The notes: generated by a model not told the origin, from the letters alone. 30,408 nt of DNA from DSSM01 sp964484125 (GCA_964484125.1 CAZAEK010000022.1:1-30408); one strand, 5' to 3'. Positions 14,625-23,924 are shown, numbered from the stretch's first letter. Numbers and translations: made by a program.

Positions 14625-16709
14625 ATGCAGGAAATATTAAATCAATTAAGAGAAGTATCTAACAATCTATACTGGTCATTCAACAACGAATTTGAAGCAA
14701 TTTTTGAGGATATTAACAGAGATTACTGGAAATGGAGTCAGAAAAATCCCGTTAAATTCCTTGATTCAATAAATAAAGAATATCTTTTCGATATTATAAA
14801 GAAAAAAAATCTTAGAGAAAAGATTCACAGTCTATATAAAGATTATAAAAACTATATGAACGGGAGTACATGGTTTGAGAAAGAGTATTATGATCCGGAT
14901 ACACCTCAGATATGCTATTTATCTGCTGAATATGGAATAACAAAATGTCTTAAGTTTTATTCGGGAGGTTTAGGTACTCTTTCCGGCGATCATATGAAAT
15001 CATCATCGGATCTCGGTTTACCTTTAATAGGTATAGGTTTGGGCTATTTATATGGTTATTTCACACAATATATAAACCTTGACAACAGGCAGGCAGAATT
15101 ATATGACATGAATCATTTCGAGAGTATGCCAATGAGGCAACTGCTTGACGAAGATTACAAGCCCGTAAAAATCAGTCTGAATCTCCCCGGGCGTGAAGTT
15201 TTTGCTCAGGTCTGGGAAGTTAAAATCGGAAGGGTGAAATTATACCTTCTTGATACTTTCGTAGATGAAAACGATGCTGAAGATAAAAGGATAACAGATA
15301 TTTTATACGGCGGCGATATTGAGAAAAGAATACTTCAGGAAATCCTGCTTGGTGTAGGTGGAATGAGAGTGCTTGAAACATTAGGTTATGAACCGAAAGC
15401 ATTTCATATTAACGAAGGTCACTCCGCATTTCTCGTCTTTGAGAGAATTAAGAAAGCTATGAAGAAATTCAATATCGGTTTCAAAGAGGCGAGAGATATG
15501 TGTTACTGGTCAAATATTTTTACAACACATACTCCGGTACCTGCTGGAATAGATATTTTCCCGAGATGGATGATGGAAAAATACTTCCGAAATTTCGCCG
15601 AGAATGAGCTTAAAATCAGTTTTGATGATTTTATGAGGGAAGGAGATTTAAAAAGAAATGTTACTGATAATTTCAATATGGCATGTCTTGCAATTAACAA
15701 TTCAAATTTCGTAAACGGAGTTTCAAAACTTCACGGAGCGATTGCAAGGAGAATGTGGTCATTGCCTGAAACAAGAAGTCAGATAGTATCCATTACAAAC
15801 GGAGTTCATTTAAAGACTTATCTCTCTGGCCATAGTGAAAGGTTATACATAAAACATTTTGGTAAAGACTGGGAAAGTGTAGAAAATATCTGGGGGAAAA
15901 TTGCAGAACTTCCGGATTCAGAAATATGGGAAACAAGAAATAAAAACAGAAGAAAACTGATAAAATACGTCAGGGAAAAGATGCTTGATAAATGCAAGGC
16001 GTTGAATTGTCCTGAGGAAAAAGCAGGAATGATAGAAGAGATGCTTGATGAGAATGCTTTGACAATAGGATTCGCAAGAAGATTTGCAACATATAAAAGA
16101 GGAAATTTAATTTTCAGAGATATTCAAAGATTGAAAAAAATTCTTTCCGATAATGATATGAAGGTACAGTTTGTATTTTCAGGTAAAGCACATCCAAAAG
16201 ACGAAGGAGGAAAGAATCTTATTGCAGAGATTATGTCATATTCGATGAGCGATGAGTTCAGAAATAAGATTGTATTTCTTGATAATTATGATGTTGATGT
16301 TGCAAAGCAACTTGTTTCAGGTTGTGATGTATGGCTGAATAATCCGCGAAGACCTTTAGAAGCATCAGGGACAAGCGGAATGAAACTAATTGCGAATTTC
16401 GGACTGAATTTCAGTATATTGGATGGCTGGTGGATTGAAGGATACTCAAAAGAAACCGGGTGGGCAATCAAAAGTCCGGAAAATGCAGATACACTCCCTG
16501 AAAGTGAAGTAGATTTATATGAAGCACTTTCATTATATGATATACTTGAAAAAGAAATTATACCTTTATTTTATAAAAGGAATGGTGATAATATACCAAA
16601 AGATTGGGTGAAGAAGATAAAAAATTCTGTCAGAAATTTAGCTCCTGTTTTCAATACATCGAGAATGGTGAAGGAATATACTGATATGTTTTATATGAAG
16701 GTAAAATAA
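14625..16709 (+). CDS. glgP: Alpha-glucan (glycogen) phosphorylase
   Basis: 694 residues. The N-terminal ~100 residues match the DUF3417 segment typical of the bacterial alpha-glucan phosphorylase type, with YLSAEYG near residue 100 and GGLGTLSGDH just after. Further on are HINEGHSAF and THTPVPAGIDIF, then the PLP site EASGTSGMK with the cofactor lysine at 587, followed by the DGWWIEGY block. It releases glucose-1-phosphate from glycogen or maltodextrin with phosphate, in the cytoplasm. Lacking the long glycogen-storage-site inserts, it is shorter than animal and E. coli GlgP (about 800 residues). The next gene follows after 24 nt on the same strand, so an operon with the AtuA-like gene is possible, though the metabolic link is not obvious. 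Confidence 0.93.
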   Translation: MQEILNQLREVSNNLYWSFNNEFEAIFEDINRDYWKWSQKNPVKFLDSINKEYLFDIIKKKNLREKIHSLYKDYKNYMNGSTWFEKEYYDPDTPQICYLSAEYGITKCLKFYSGGLGTLSGDHMKSSSDLGLPLIGIGLGYLYGYFTQYINLDNRQAELYDMNHFESMPMRQLLDEDYKPVKISLNLPGREVFAQVWEVKIGRVKLYLLDTFVDENDAEDKRITDILYGGDIEKRILQEILLGVGGMRVLETLGYEPKAFHINEGHSAFLVFERIKKAMKKFNIGFKEARDMCYWSNIFTTHTPVPAGIDIFPRWMMEKYFRNFAENELKISFDDFMREGDLKRNVTDNFNMACLAINNSNFVNGVSKLHGAIARRMWSLPETRSQIVSITNGVHLKTYLSGHSERLYIKHFGKDWESVENIWGKIAELPDSEIWETRNKNRRKLIKYVREKMLDKCKALNCPEEKAGMIEEMLDENALTIGFARRFATYKRGNLIFRDIQRLKKILSDNDMKVQFVFSGKAHPKDEGGKNLIAEIMSYSMSDEFRNKIVFLDNYDVDVAKQLVSGCDVWLNNPRRPLEASGTSGMKLIANFGLNFSILDGWWIEGYSKETGWAIKSPENADTLPESEVDLYEALSLYDILEKEIIPLFYKRNGDNIPKDWVKKIKNSVRNLAPVFNTSRMVKEYTDMFYMKVK

Positions 16710-16733
16710 TAGTTTTAAAACAATTTCAAACAG

Positions 16734-18095
16734 ATGAAAGATAAAATAAGAATTGCATCAGGTCAGGGTTTTTGGGGAGATTTGATTGATGCTCCATACA
16801 GGCAGGCAACAGAAGGTCAGATAGATTATCTTGTGATGGATTATCTTGCTGAAGTTACAATGTCAATCCTTCAGAAACAAAAACTGAAAAATCCTGATTT
16901 TGGATATGCAAGGGATATTCCTCCGCTTATGGAAAAACTTCTACCTGTTATGATGGAAAAGAAGTTTAAGGTTATTACAAACGGCGGTGGAGTTAATCCA
17001 ATTGCCTGTAAAGATGCAATACTTGAAATTGCGAAAAAACTCGGAATTAAAACATTGAAAATCGGAGTAGTTCTTGGTGATAATATTCTTGATAAAATTG
17101 ATGATTATATTGCAAAAGGAATTGAATTAAATAATATGGAAACCGGAGAAAGTGTAAAAGTCATAAGGGATAAAATTCTGAGTGCAAATGTATATTTTGG
17201 TGCTGAACCTGTAGTAAATTGTCTTAAGGAAGGTGCAGATATTGTAATTACGGGAAGGGTAACAGATACAGGTCTCACGCTTGCCCCGATGATATATGAA
17301 TTTGGATGGGACATGAAAAATTATGATTTAATGTCAGCTGGAACAATAGCGGGTCATATACTTGAATGTGGCGGACAGGCAAGCGGCGGAAATTTTTTAG
17401 GTGACTGGAAAAATATAAAGGATATGTGGAAAATTGGTTTTCCTATAGCAGAAGCTTTTCCGGATGGTGAATTTATTATAACCAAGCATGAAGGAACAGG
17501 CGGTTTGGTAAGCGTTGACACTGTAAGCGAGCAGCTAGTTTATGAAATCGGAGACCCTGCGGTTTACATAACGCCTGATTGTATAGCAGACTTTACTTCA
17601 ATTAATCTTGAGAATCTTTCTGAAAACAGGGTAAGGGTATTTGGAATCAAAGGTAAACCTGCAACAGAGTTTTATAAAGTATCAATGTCATATTCAGACG
17701 GTTATTCTGCATTCGGTTCATTAACATACAGCTGGCCTGAAGCATTGGAAAAGGCAAAAGCCGCAGATGAGATATTGAGAAAAAGACTTGAAAACCTCGG
17801 ATTAAGTTTTGATGAGATCAGAACTGAGTATCAGGGATATAATGCATGTCACGGTAATATTGCAAATGAAATAAAAGAACCAAATGAAGTTGTAATGAGG
17901 ATTGGTGTGAGGTCAAAAGACAGAAAATCCATAGAAAGATTCGGAATGGAGATAGCTCCGTTAATTCTTACAGGACCTCCGGGAGTAACAGGGTTTGCAG
18001 GCGGAAGACCGAAACCATCGGAGGTAGTAGCATACTGGCCTGCCCTGATACCCAAAAAAGCAGTACAACCGGAAATTCAAATTTTCAAAATATAA
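16734..18095 (+). CDS. AtuA/DUF1446 family protein, short form
   Basis: 453 residues. It opens with the family's IASGQGFWGDLIDAP segment, then LVMDYLAEVTMSIL, and has NGGGVNP and GRVTDTGLTLAP in the middle. AtuA is needed for growth on acyclic terpenes in Pseudomonas, but the reaction is not defined and the family is wider than that pathway. Many AtuA proteins carry an extra C-terminal domain of ~100 residues; this one ends soon after TGPPGVTGFAGGRPKP, and no small ORF with that domain follows. Instead the threonine dehydrogenase gene starts 10 nt after the stop. No signal peptide. Because of the neighbour, a role in amino- or hydroxy-acid breakdown is as plausible as terpene use. Confidence 0.85.
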   Translation: MKDKIRIASGQGFWGDLIDAPYRQATEGQIDYLVMDYLAEVTMSILQKQKLKNPDFGYARDIPPLMEKLLPVMMEKKFKVITNGGGVNPIACKDAILEIAKKLGIKTLKIGVVLGDNILDKIDDYIAKGIELNNMETGESVKVIRDKILSANVYFGAEPVVNCLKEGADIVITGRVTDTGLTLAPMIYEFGWDMKNYDLMSAGTIAGHILECGGQASGGNFLGDWKNIKDMWKIGFPIAEAFPDGEFIITKHEGTGGLVSVDTVSEQLVYEIGDPAVYITPDCIADFTSINLENLSENRVRVFGIKGKPATEFYKVSMSYSDGYSAFGSLTYSWPEALEKAKAADEILRKRLENLGLSFDEIRTEYQGYNACHGNIANEIKEPNEVVMRIGVRSKDRKSIERFGMEIAPLILTGPPGVTGFAGGRPKPSEVVAYWPALIPKKAVQPEIQIFKI

Positions 18096-18105
18096 TCATA
18101 AAGGT

Positions 18106-19053
18106 ATGGAAAAAATATTAATTATCGGAGCGGCAGGTCAGATTGGGTCGGAGCTTACAATGGCTCTCAGAAATGTTTACGGAAACGATAATGTTTTCGC
18201 AACTGATATTAAACAGCCACCGTCAGATGTTGTAGAATCAGGACCTTTCCAGATACTCGATGTAATGAACGACAGGGCTTTGATTCATTTTGTTATAAGA
18301 CATAAAATAACACAGATATATCATCTTGCGGCAGTATTATCAGGTAATGCAGAGAAATTACCAATTCAGGCATGGGATATTAATATGAAAAGTCTTTTGA
18401 ATATACTTGATCTCGCAAAAGAAGTCGGGCTTAGAAAACTCTTCTGGCCAAGTTCGATTGCAGTTTTCGGTTTAACAACTCCTAAAATTAATACACCTCA
18501 ATTAACAATTACTGAACCGAATACAGTTTATGGAATAAGTAAACTTGCAGGAGAAAGGTGGTGTGAATATTACTTCAATAAGTACGGAGTAGATACAAGA
18601 AGCGTCAGATATCCGGGTTTAATCAGTTATAAAACTGAAGCAGGTGGCGGGACAACAGATTATGCTGTAGAGATTTTTTATGAAGCAATAAAAAAGAAAA
18701 AATACGAATGTTTTCTCAAAGAAGATGCTACGTTGCCGATGATGTTTATGCCTGATGCGATTGAGGGGACTATAAATCTTATGGAAGCTGAATCTTCAAA
18801 ATTGTCAATTCGTTCGAGTTATAATTTAGCGGCTATAAGTTTCAATCCAAAAGAAATAGCAGAGGAAATTAAAAAACGCATCCCTGAATTCGGAATTACA
18901 TATAAACCTGATTTCAGACAGAAAATTGCTGAATCATGGCCTCAGAGTATTGATGATAGTGTTGCTCAGAATGACTGGGGTTGGAAATTCAAATACGGAC
19001 TTAGCGAAATGACCGATATAATGCTTGCAGAAATAGGAAAGAAAATAAAATAA
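18106..19053 (+). CDS. L-threonine 3-dehydrogenase, SDR (epimerase-like) type
   Basis: 315 residues, an extended short-chain dehydrogenase. The NAD-binding GAAGQIG (8-14) is followed by the strand ending FATDIKQ, catalytic Ser near 116-117 (PSSIAVFG) and Tyr 142/Lys 146 in TVYGISKLAGERW. The RYPGLISYK ... GGGTTDYAVEIFYEA block (~168-190) is diagnostic for the SDR-type threonine dehydrogenase known from Flavobacterium, Cupriavidus and Thermoplasma, and differs from the zinc-dependent Tdh of E. coli. It oxidises threonine to 2-amino-3-oxobutyrate with NAD+, which a ligase (Kbl) splits to glycine and acetyl-CoA; kbl is not in this window. It closes a likely operon with the AtuA-like gene and is followed by a strong terminator. 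Confidence 0.9.
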   Translation: MEKILIIGAAGQIGSELTMALRNVYGNDNVFATDIKQPPSDVVESGPFQILDVMNDRALIHFVIRHKITQIYHLAAVLSGNAEKLPIQAWDINMKSLLNILDLAKEVGLRKLFWPSSIAVFGLTTPKINTPQLTITEPNTVYGISKLAGERWCEYYFNKYGVDTRSVRYPGLISYKTEAGGGTTDYAVEIFYEAIKKKKYECFLKEDATLPMMFMPDAIEGTINLMEAESSKLSIRSSYNLAAISFNPKEIAEEIKKRIPEFGITYKPDFRQKIAESWPQSIDDSVAQNDWGWKFKYGLSEMTDIMLAEIGKKIK

Positions 19054-19080
19054 TTTCTTATAGAAATATAGTTTTAAGTA

Positions 19081-19112
19081 AAAAAAATGACCTCCTTCGA
19101 GGTCATTTTTTT
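19081..19112. terminator. Bidirectional intrinsic terminator
   Basis: The stem ATGACCTC/GAGGTCAT (19087-19094 with 19099-19106), loop CTTC, is flanked by seven A on the left and seven T on the right. It separates the convergent threonine dehydrogenase and FadL-like genes. Confidence 0.92.
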
Positions 19113-19134
19113 ATAACTAAATTTACAGAAACTT

Positions 19135-20670
19135 TTAGAAATTCCAGTTTAGTGAAAGGTGTCCGATAAAATTACTTAAACTGCTTGTGCTTCCATTAAA
19201 TTCGGATTGAATCAAACTCGGATTTGTAGCTATTAAATCTTTATTTAAGACTGTTTCCAGTGCGAGATTGAGACTTAGATTATTTGTGAATTTATAGCTG
19301 CCACCTAAAGTCAGATGATTTTCAACTATAGCAGGAAATACAGGGAATACAGTATTTTCGGGAACAGGATTGCTTCCGAAAGCATAACCAAGTCTTAAAG
19401 TCACTTCTTTTGAAGCATCAAATTCACCGCCGACCTTTACGATTACGGCATCTTTCCAGTTGAGCGGAAAATCAATATTTACATTTGGACTGCCCATCAT
19501 AGTATTAACATTCGAGTTGGTTCCATTTGTAAGTTTGATTGACATTTTATCAAAAGCATTGCTCCAGTTAATCCATTCAAAATCAAGACCTAATCTAAGA
19601 GTGTTCGATGCTTTGTAAGACATACCAAATCCGACGGATTGAGGAAGTTTCATCCCAACTTCAAGGTCATATTCAGCATAGACACCTTTAGTTAAATCTA
19701 TACCCATCTGGGCAAAATTCATTCCGATATATTTGAATGCTGTATCAAGCGGTGCTCCGTGAGTTCCGGGTTGTGAATAAAAGCCCATTACCGCTCTGCC
19801 CATTGCGTCTTCAAATTGTTTTGTCATATCCATAGTAGCTTTTCCGTTTTTATAGGTCAAGTTTGTCGGGAGAGTATAAGTTAAACCAAACGAAAGGTTA
19901 CTGTTCGGTTTATATGCAAGTCCGATTTTACCGTTAAATGTAACAACATTTAGATTTTTCATATCGGCTGAAGCAACAACTTCAGAATATCCGAATCCGC
20001 CCATCTGAGGTGGCATAGAGAAAAGCTGACCAAAAGTCATTCCCGGCATCGGGCTGCCCTTCATAATAGAAGGATTTAATCCGAAAGGCATTTTGAATTC
20101 CATCATGCTATAAACCAGTTGCGCAGTAACGCCGACAGAAAATTCAGGCGTAATTTTATACGCACCTGAAAGTCCGCCGTTCATAACAGCGAACATTGAA
20201 TGATATTCCTGGTTTGTATAATCACCTTTAACAGGATAGTATGTACTATCCGAAGGGTTATATGAATAAGACTGATTTCGATAAAGAGCATTTTTCAAAG
20301 AGAAATCCGCACCCATTCCACCAATCATATAAACTCCTGCACCCCATATAAATTTTGAATCTTTGATTTTTCCGACGTATCCTGCAGAAGGGAGAGGGAA
20401 ATAGTTATTTTTGCCGTCAACATCATTTATAGTGTTTTTAAAATGTGTCTTTGGCGCCATTAATGAGAAATCAACATTTAAAGATGATTTATCAAGGAAA
20501 GAGATACCAGCCGGATTTGTCATCATTAATTCAGGTGAATCAAAAAATCCTATTGAGGTACCTCCGCGCCCCATGCTTAAAGCGTCATAACCGATTAACC
20601 TGACTCCATTTTGTGCAAATGCAGAACCGGATATCATTAAAACAAAAAGTAAAACGTAAAATTTTTTCAT
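19135..20670 (-). CDS. FadL/TodX (OMPP1) family outer-membrane transport protein
   Basis: I place the start at the ATG at 20670 (511 residues), because residues from there (MKKFYVLLFVLMISGSAFA) form a standard signal peptide; the longer start at 20742 would put 24 extra residues in front. The mature N-terminus (NGVRLIGYDALSMGRGGTSIGFFDSP, then MTNPAGIS) is the hatch motif of FadL-family channels, which move hydrophobic molecules across the outer membrane. Alternating amphipathic strands follow (for example LSFGLTYTLPTNLTY and VTLRLGYAFGSNPVP), ending in an aromatic C-terminal residue (LSLNWNF), as expected for a BAM-inserted barrel. A central Met/Gly-rich insertion (~180-230) is unusual. The substrate is unknown; 128 nt separate it from the upstream four-Cys gene. 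Confidence 0.9.
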   Translation of the reverse strand: MKKFYVLLFVLMISGSAFAQNGVRLIGYDALSMGRGGTSIGFFDSPELMMTNPAGISFLDKSSLNVDFSLMAPKTHFKNTINDVDGKNNYFPLPSAGYVGKIKDSKFIWGAGVYMIGGMGADFSLKNALYRNQSYSYNPSDSTYYPVKGDYTNQEYHSMFAVMNGGLSGAYKITPEFSVGVTAQLVYSMMEFKMPFGLNPSIMKGSPMPGMTFGQLFSMPPQMGGFGYSEVVASADMKNLNVVTFNGKIGLAYKPNSNLSFGLTYTLPTNLTYKNGKATMDMTKQFEDAMGRAVMGFYSQPGTHGAPLDTAFKYIGMNFAQMGIDLTKGVYAEYDLEVGMKLPQSVGFGMSYKASNTLRLGLDFEWINWSNAFDKMSIKLTNGTNSNVNTMMGSPNVNIDFPLNWKDAVIVKVGGEFDASKEVTLRLGYAFGSNPVPENTVFPVFPAIVENHLTLGGSYKFTNNLSLNLALETVLNKDLIATNPSLIQSEFNGSTSSLSNFIGHLSLNWNF

Positions 20671-20798
20671 AAAAAGTGATTTTAATTTGAGAACAAAATT
20701 AATTGCTATTAGCAACTTAAATATTGTAAAAACAATAAACAATGTAAAAAAAAGTCTCTAAAAAAAACATAATTTATTCAATCAGAAAATTAAATATT

Positions 20799-21518
20799 TT
20801 ATCTGGTAAGTTTTTTAACTAATTTCAGGAATTCTTTTTTCCCAATAATCTGATAAAGGTGCTTTAAGGTTTCGCCGCCATCAAACATTGTAACACCAAC
20901 CTGGTTTGAGTTAATATAATATTTCCTGAGTTTCTTCTTCACATTTTCGAATTTATTTTTTGCAGAGTTAGTTACAATGTGAAGAAATTTCGTTTTATCA
21001 GCTTCTATTATACCAAACCATCTTTTGCCTTTTGTAAAAACATCAGACGGTTCAAATTTTTCTATAAATCTGAAATCAAAAGGAGCTGTTATATTAAGTT
21101 CTCCCCAATTACCAGATAATTTCAAAATTAAATCACCGGTGTGTACTAAAGGAATTTCAGAAGAAAATTTTGCGATGCATGAACCGTTAACAATTTTTGT
21201 GAAATATTCTTCGAGTCCGATGTAATAATTATTTCCTATTAAGTATTTTAAAACTATGCTGTTTTCAAACCTGTAATATGGGTGAGAAAATGGTGTTGAG
21301 CTAACATCAAGTTCAAATATAGTTTCGAATGAAAAGGAACTGACTTTATCTTCATCTCCTGATTTGAATTTACCAAGTTCTACTCTGACTCTCTTATCAA
21401 AAGCGCATTTATCACAGAGAAAATTATTATCACATAATTTATAATCAACAGTTCCGCTTTTCATCCAGACGCACTGAATCTCGTCAAAGGATTTATGATG
21501 AAAACTATCCGCAGACAT
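20799..21518 (-). CDS. Four-Cys protein paired with a GcvH-like protein, function unknown
   Basis: 239 residues, no signal or membrane segment. The N-terminus has an ordered Cys set, C16-x12-C29-x5-C35-x2-C38, in CVWMKSGTVDYKLC and CDKCAFD, which could hold zinc or an iron-sulfur cluster. I have seen this N-terminal signature in proteins that also carry a GcvH-like domain in other anaerobe and Deltaproteobacteria-type genomes; that is recollection, not a search. The middle (~90-150) has a lipoyl-like beta pattern (VHTGDLILKLSG ... NITAPFDFRF). The C-terminus shares a V-G-x-T-M-F/Y-D-G-G motif with the gene just upstream. The 4-nt spacing to that gene indicates one operon and probably one complex. 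Confidence 0.7.
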   Translation of the reverse strand: MSADSFHHKSFDEIQCVWMKSGTVDYKLCDNNFLCDKCAFDKRVRVELGKFKSGDEDKVSSFSFETIFELDVSSTPFSHPYYRFENSIVLKYLIGNNYYIGLEEYFTKIVNGSCIAKFSSEIPLVHTGDLILKLSGNWGELNITAPFDFRFIEKFEPSDVFTKGKRWFGIIEADKTKFLHIVTNSAKNKFENVKKKLRKYYINSNQVGVTMFDGGETLKHLYQIIGKKEFLKLVKKLTR

Positions 21519-21522
21519 TTTT

Positions 21523-22179
21523 TCAGAATGTTAAGAAGTTTTCTTCAAATTCAATTACCAAATCATCATCGAAATCAGAAACAACGCCTTCTACAACATT
21601 TCCTCCGTCATACATTGTAGCACCGACCGGCTCAGCTTTGAATGAATTGAAACTTAAAAAATCTTTTAATCTGCGGAATTCTGATTTCATCCAGTCAAGT
21701 GCGGCTCCGTCACTCAAAAGTCTGGATACCTGATCAGAGTTAGAAATCATAGTTACACCCCAGTTTTCACCATAAACATCAGATAGTTCCTTACCAATTA
21801 CTCTGTGATTTACAGATTCAATTTTTCCATCAACAGGTGAGCGGAACTTTACTCTTTTTGAATTTGCAGTTCCTTCAAAAATAACATCACCTTTTTTGAT
21901 GCTGTTCCCTGCAGGAACTAATTTATCAATTTTCAAATTCCCAAGTGCCTTTAAAACAAAAGCGTCAATTCCTATTTTCAGTTTACCTGAATCTTCTTTC
22001 GCCCAGGTATGGCCGGGGGAGAAATAATAACCTTCAGGGATTTCAAGACTACTTTTATTGAAAACAGCAGGACTGCTTGAATGTTCGTTTACGGATGATA
22101 AAGCTCTTTTTTTGCGGAGGAAGAGTACCTCTATACCGACTGCAACTAATATTGTTGCTAATAAGATGAAAAATACCAT
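21523..22179 (-). CDS. Membrane-anchored GcvH-like (lipoyl-domain) protein
   Basis: 218 residues: an N-terminal membrane helix (~3-21) then LRKKR, a linker, and a glycine-cleavage H-like fold at ~50-150. It keeps the H-protein landmarks SPGHTWAKEDSG (54-65), KIGIDAFVLKALG (68-80) and LVPAGNSIKKGD (87-98). Where H-protein has the lipoylated ESVKA, it reads TANSKRVKFRSPVDGKI, so the lipoyl lysine is absent or displaced (Lys 109 is the nearest). It is therefore not a standard glycine-cleavage carrier; no gcvT or gcvP is present here. Near the C-terminus it has GATMYDGG, matching GVTMFDGG in the downstream gene. A Shine-Dalgarno (AAGGAAA) precedes the ATG. The gene is divergent from slipin. Confidence 0.75.
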   Translation of the reverse strand: MVFFILLATILVAVGIEVLFLRKKRALSSVNEHSSSPAVFNKSSLEIPEGYYFSPGHTWAKEDSGKLKIGIDAFVLKALGNLKIDKLVPAGNSIKKGDVIFEGTANSKRVKFRSPVDGKIESVNHRVIGKELSDVYGENWGVTMISNSDQVSRLLSDGAALDWMKSEFRRLKDFLSFNSFKAEPVGATMYDGGNVVEGVVSDFDDDLVIEFEENFLTF

Positions 22180-22495
22180 TTTTTGTTTTTCCTTTCAGTT
22201 TAATTCTGTAACTTTATACTGCAAATATTATACCAAATTTATAACTCTCTGTTTAACAATAATTTATTTATTTTTAATGTAAAAAAAATAAACATGAAAA
22301 TAGATAAAACTGTTGAATAATTATACACTTAATATAGTATTTTAGTTAAACTTATGAATATTAATAGTTTAGCAGGTGTTTATAAATTAAACAGTCCTGA
22401 TTCGTTTATTGTTGAAAATATATACAGTAAGAAAAATGTACTAATTTTTAAAAAAATATTGTTTATATTGCAGTAAACCAACAAAAGAAAAAACT
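22180..22495. other. Divergent intergenic region, no gene called
   Basis: 316 bp, very AT-rich, between the GcvH-like gene (minus) and slipin (plus). It must hold promoters for both sides. I see no sigma-54 match and no stable hairpin with a T tract. A 40-codon ORF at 22354-22476 has no ribosome site and was not accepted. Confidence 0.6.
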
Positions 22496-23422
22496 ATGGC
22501 ACCTACAATTATTATTATCGTATTAATCCTGTTTATTATTATTGTTTTAATGAAAACTGCTTATGTTGTTCCACAAAGAACAGTATATATAGTTGAAAGA
22601 TTAGGTAAATTCAGTTCAACACTTGAAGCAGGTTTTCATATTTTAGTACCATTCATAGACAGAGTTGCATATAAGCACTCATTAAAAGAAATGGTAATAG
22701 ATGTACCTCCGCAAACCTGTATAACCAAAGATAATATACAGGTAGAAGTTGACGGAATTTTATATATGCAGATAGTTGACCCGATAAAAGCGTCTTATGG
22801 GATAAATAATTATGTATTCGCATCTACTCAGCTCGCACAGACAACTATGCGTAGTGAGATAGGGAAAATAGATCTTGACAGAACCTTCGAAGAGAGGGAA
22901 AAAATTAATTATGAGATCGTAGCGGCACTTGATAAAGCCGCTGAGCCGTGGGGAGTGAAAATGACAAGGCACGAAATAAAGAACATAATACCGCCGATCA
23001 GTATTAAAGACGCTATGGAAAAGCAGATGAGAGCTGAGCGTGAAAAGCGTGCATTGATAGCGGAATCAGAAGGAGATAAACAGGCAAAGATAAACAGGGC
23101 AGAAGGAGATAAAGCAGAAGCAATTGCAAAATCAGAAGGTGAGAAGATGAAACGTATTAATGAAGCTGAAGGACGTGCTCAGGAGATAGAAAGAGTAGCA
23201 CAGGCAACAGCACGAGGTATCAGGGAGATTGCAACAGCAATAACTGAAAAAGGAGGAATGGAAGCCGTTAATCTGAGAATTGCTGAATCATATCTGCTTG
23301 AATTCGGAAAACTTGCAAAAACAAACAATTCAATGATAATACCATCGAACTTAACAGATGTATCATCATTTGTAGCTTCAATAGGTAAGATATTCTCGGA
23401 CACTAATAAACAAAAGAGCTAA
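22496..23422 (+). CDS. Slipin / stomatin-like SPFH-band 7 protein
   Basis: 308 residues. One N-terminal membrane segment (~3-20) precedes the SPFH/band-7 domain (~22-190; YVVPQRTVYIVERLGKF, AGFHILVPFIDRV, VDVPPQ-like DVPPQTCITKDN). A long charged coiled coil (~185-250) follows, with repeats of the type AEGDKAEAIAKSEGE. These proteins form large membrane-bound oligomers and act with NfeD-type partners and proteases in membrane quality control or microdomain formation. The nfeD gene follows after 2 nt, the usual slipin-NfeD pair. The family is secure; the local role is not known. Confidence 0.93.
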   Translation: MAPTIIIIVLILFIIIVLMKTAYVVPQRTVYIVERLGKFSSTLEAGFHILVPFIDRVAYKHSLKEMVIDVPPQTCITKDNIQVEVDGILYMQIVDPIKASYGINNYVFASTQLAQTTMRSEIGKIDLDRTFEEREKINYEIVAALDKAAEPWGVKMTRHEIKNIIPPISIKDAMEKQMRAEREKRALIAESEGDKQAKINRAEGDKAEAIAKSEGEKMKRINEAEGRAQEIERVAQATARGIREIATAITEKGGMEAVNLRIAESYLLEFGKLAKTNNSMIIPSNLTDVSSFVASIGKIFSDTNKQKS

Positions 23423-23424
23423 AA

Positions 23425-23871
23425 ATGGAAATGTTCAGCGCTTTATTCTGGCTAATACTCGGCGTAGCATTTATGCTTATTGAAATGGCATTGCCCGGTT
23501 TTATCATATTCTTTTTTGGAATAGGAGCATTGGTAGTATCAGGTGCTGTACTTCTTGGTCTTGAAGACATAAACATTCAGATGTTAATATTTATTTTTAC
23601 TTCATTAATTACTCTGATAATATTCCGCAAGAAAGGTAAAAAATATTTTGAAGGTAAAGTAACGGGAAAGAATCAGACAGACGAGACAATTGAGAATATA
23701 ATAGGCCAAAAGGCAAGAGCAGTAACTGATATTATTCCGGGCGGTATAGACGGAAAAGTGGAATTTCACGGAACTCTCTGGAATGCTGTATCAGATGAAA
23801 GAATTGAAAAGGATTCAGTGCTTGAAATTATATCCCGTGATAATTTAACTCTGAAAGTTAAAAAGATTTAA
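23425..23871 (+). CDS. NfeD-family membrane protein, short form
   Basis: 148 residues. Three to four hydrophobic helices (~5-70) starting with WLILGVAFMLIEMALPGF, the typical NfeD opening, are followed by a soluble OB-fold domain (~88-148; IGQKARAVTDIIPGGIDGKVEFHGTLWNAVSD), whose GKV-F-G-xWxA pattern is characteristic. It lacks the N-terminal ClpP-like protease domain of long NfeD. It probably binds the slipin oligomer encoded just upstream, with which it is co-transcribed. Confidence 0.92.
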   Translation: MEMFSALFWLILGVAFMLIEMALPGFIIFFFGIGALVVSGAVLLGLEDINIQMLIFIFTSLITLIIFRKKGKKYFEGKVTGKNQTDETIENIIGQKARAVTDIIPGGIDGKVEFHGTLWNAVSDERIEKDSVLEIISRDNLTLKVKKI

Positions 23872-23924
23872 TAAGCAATTTTATACAAAGCCGGTTGTAG
23901 TATTAAAACTAAATAAACTAACTT

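Noticed and set aside
20671..20742. 24-residue N-terminal extension of the FadL-like gene
   Set aside because: Same reason: the signal peptide begins exactly at the ATG at 20670.
21523..22179. Calling this gene gcvH (glycine-cleavage H protein)
   Set aside because: It has a membrane anchor, lacks the ESVKA lipoyl site, and no gcvT or gcvP is nearby.
22354..22476. 40-codon plus-strand ORF just before slipin (MNINSLAGVYKL ...)
   Set aside because: No ribosome site, no recognisable domain, AT-rich region where short ORFs arise by chance.
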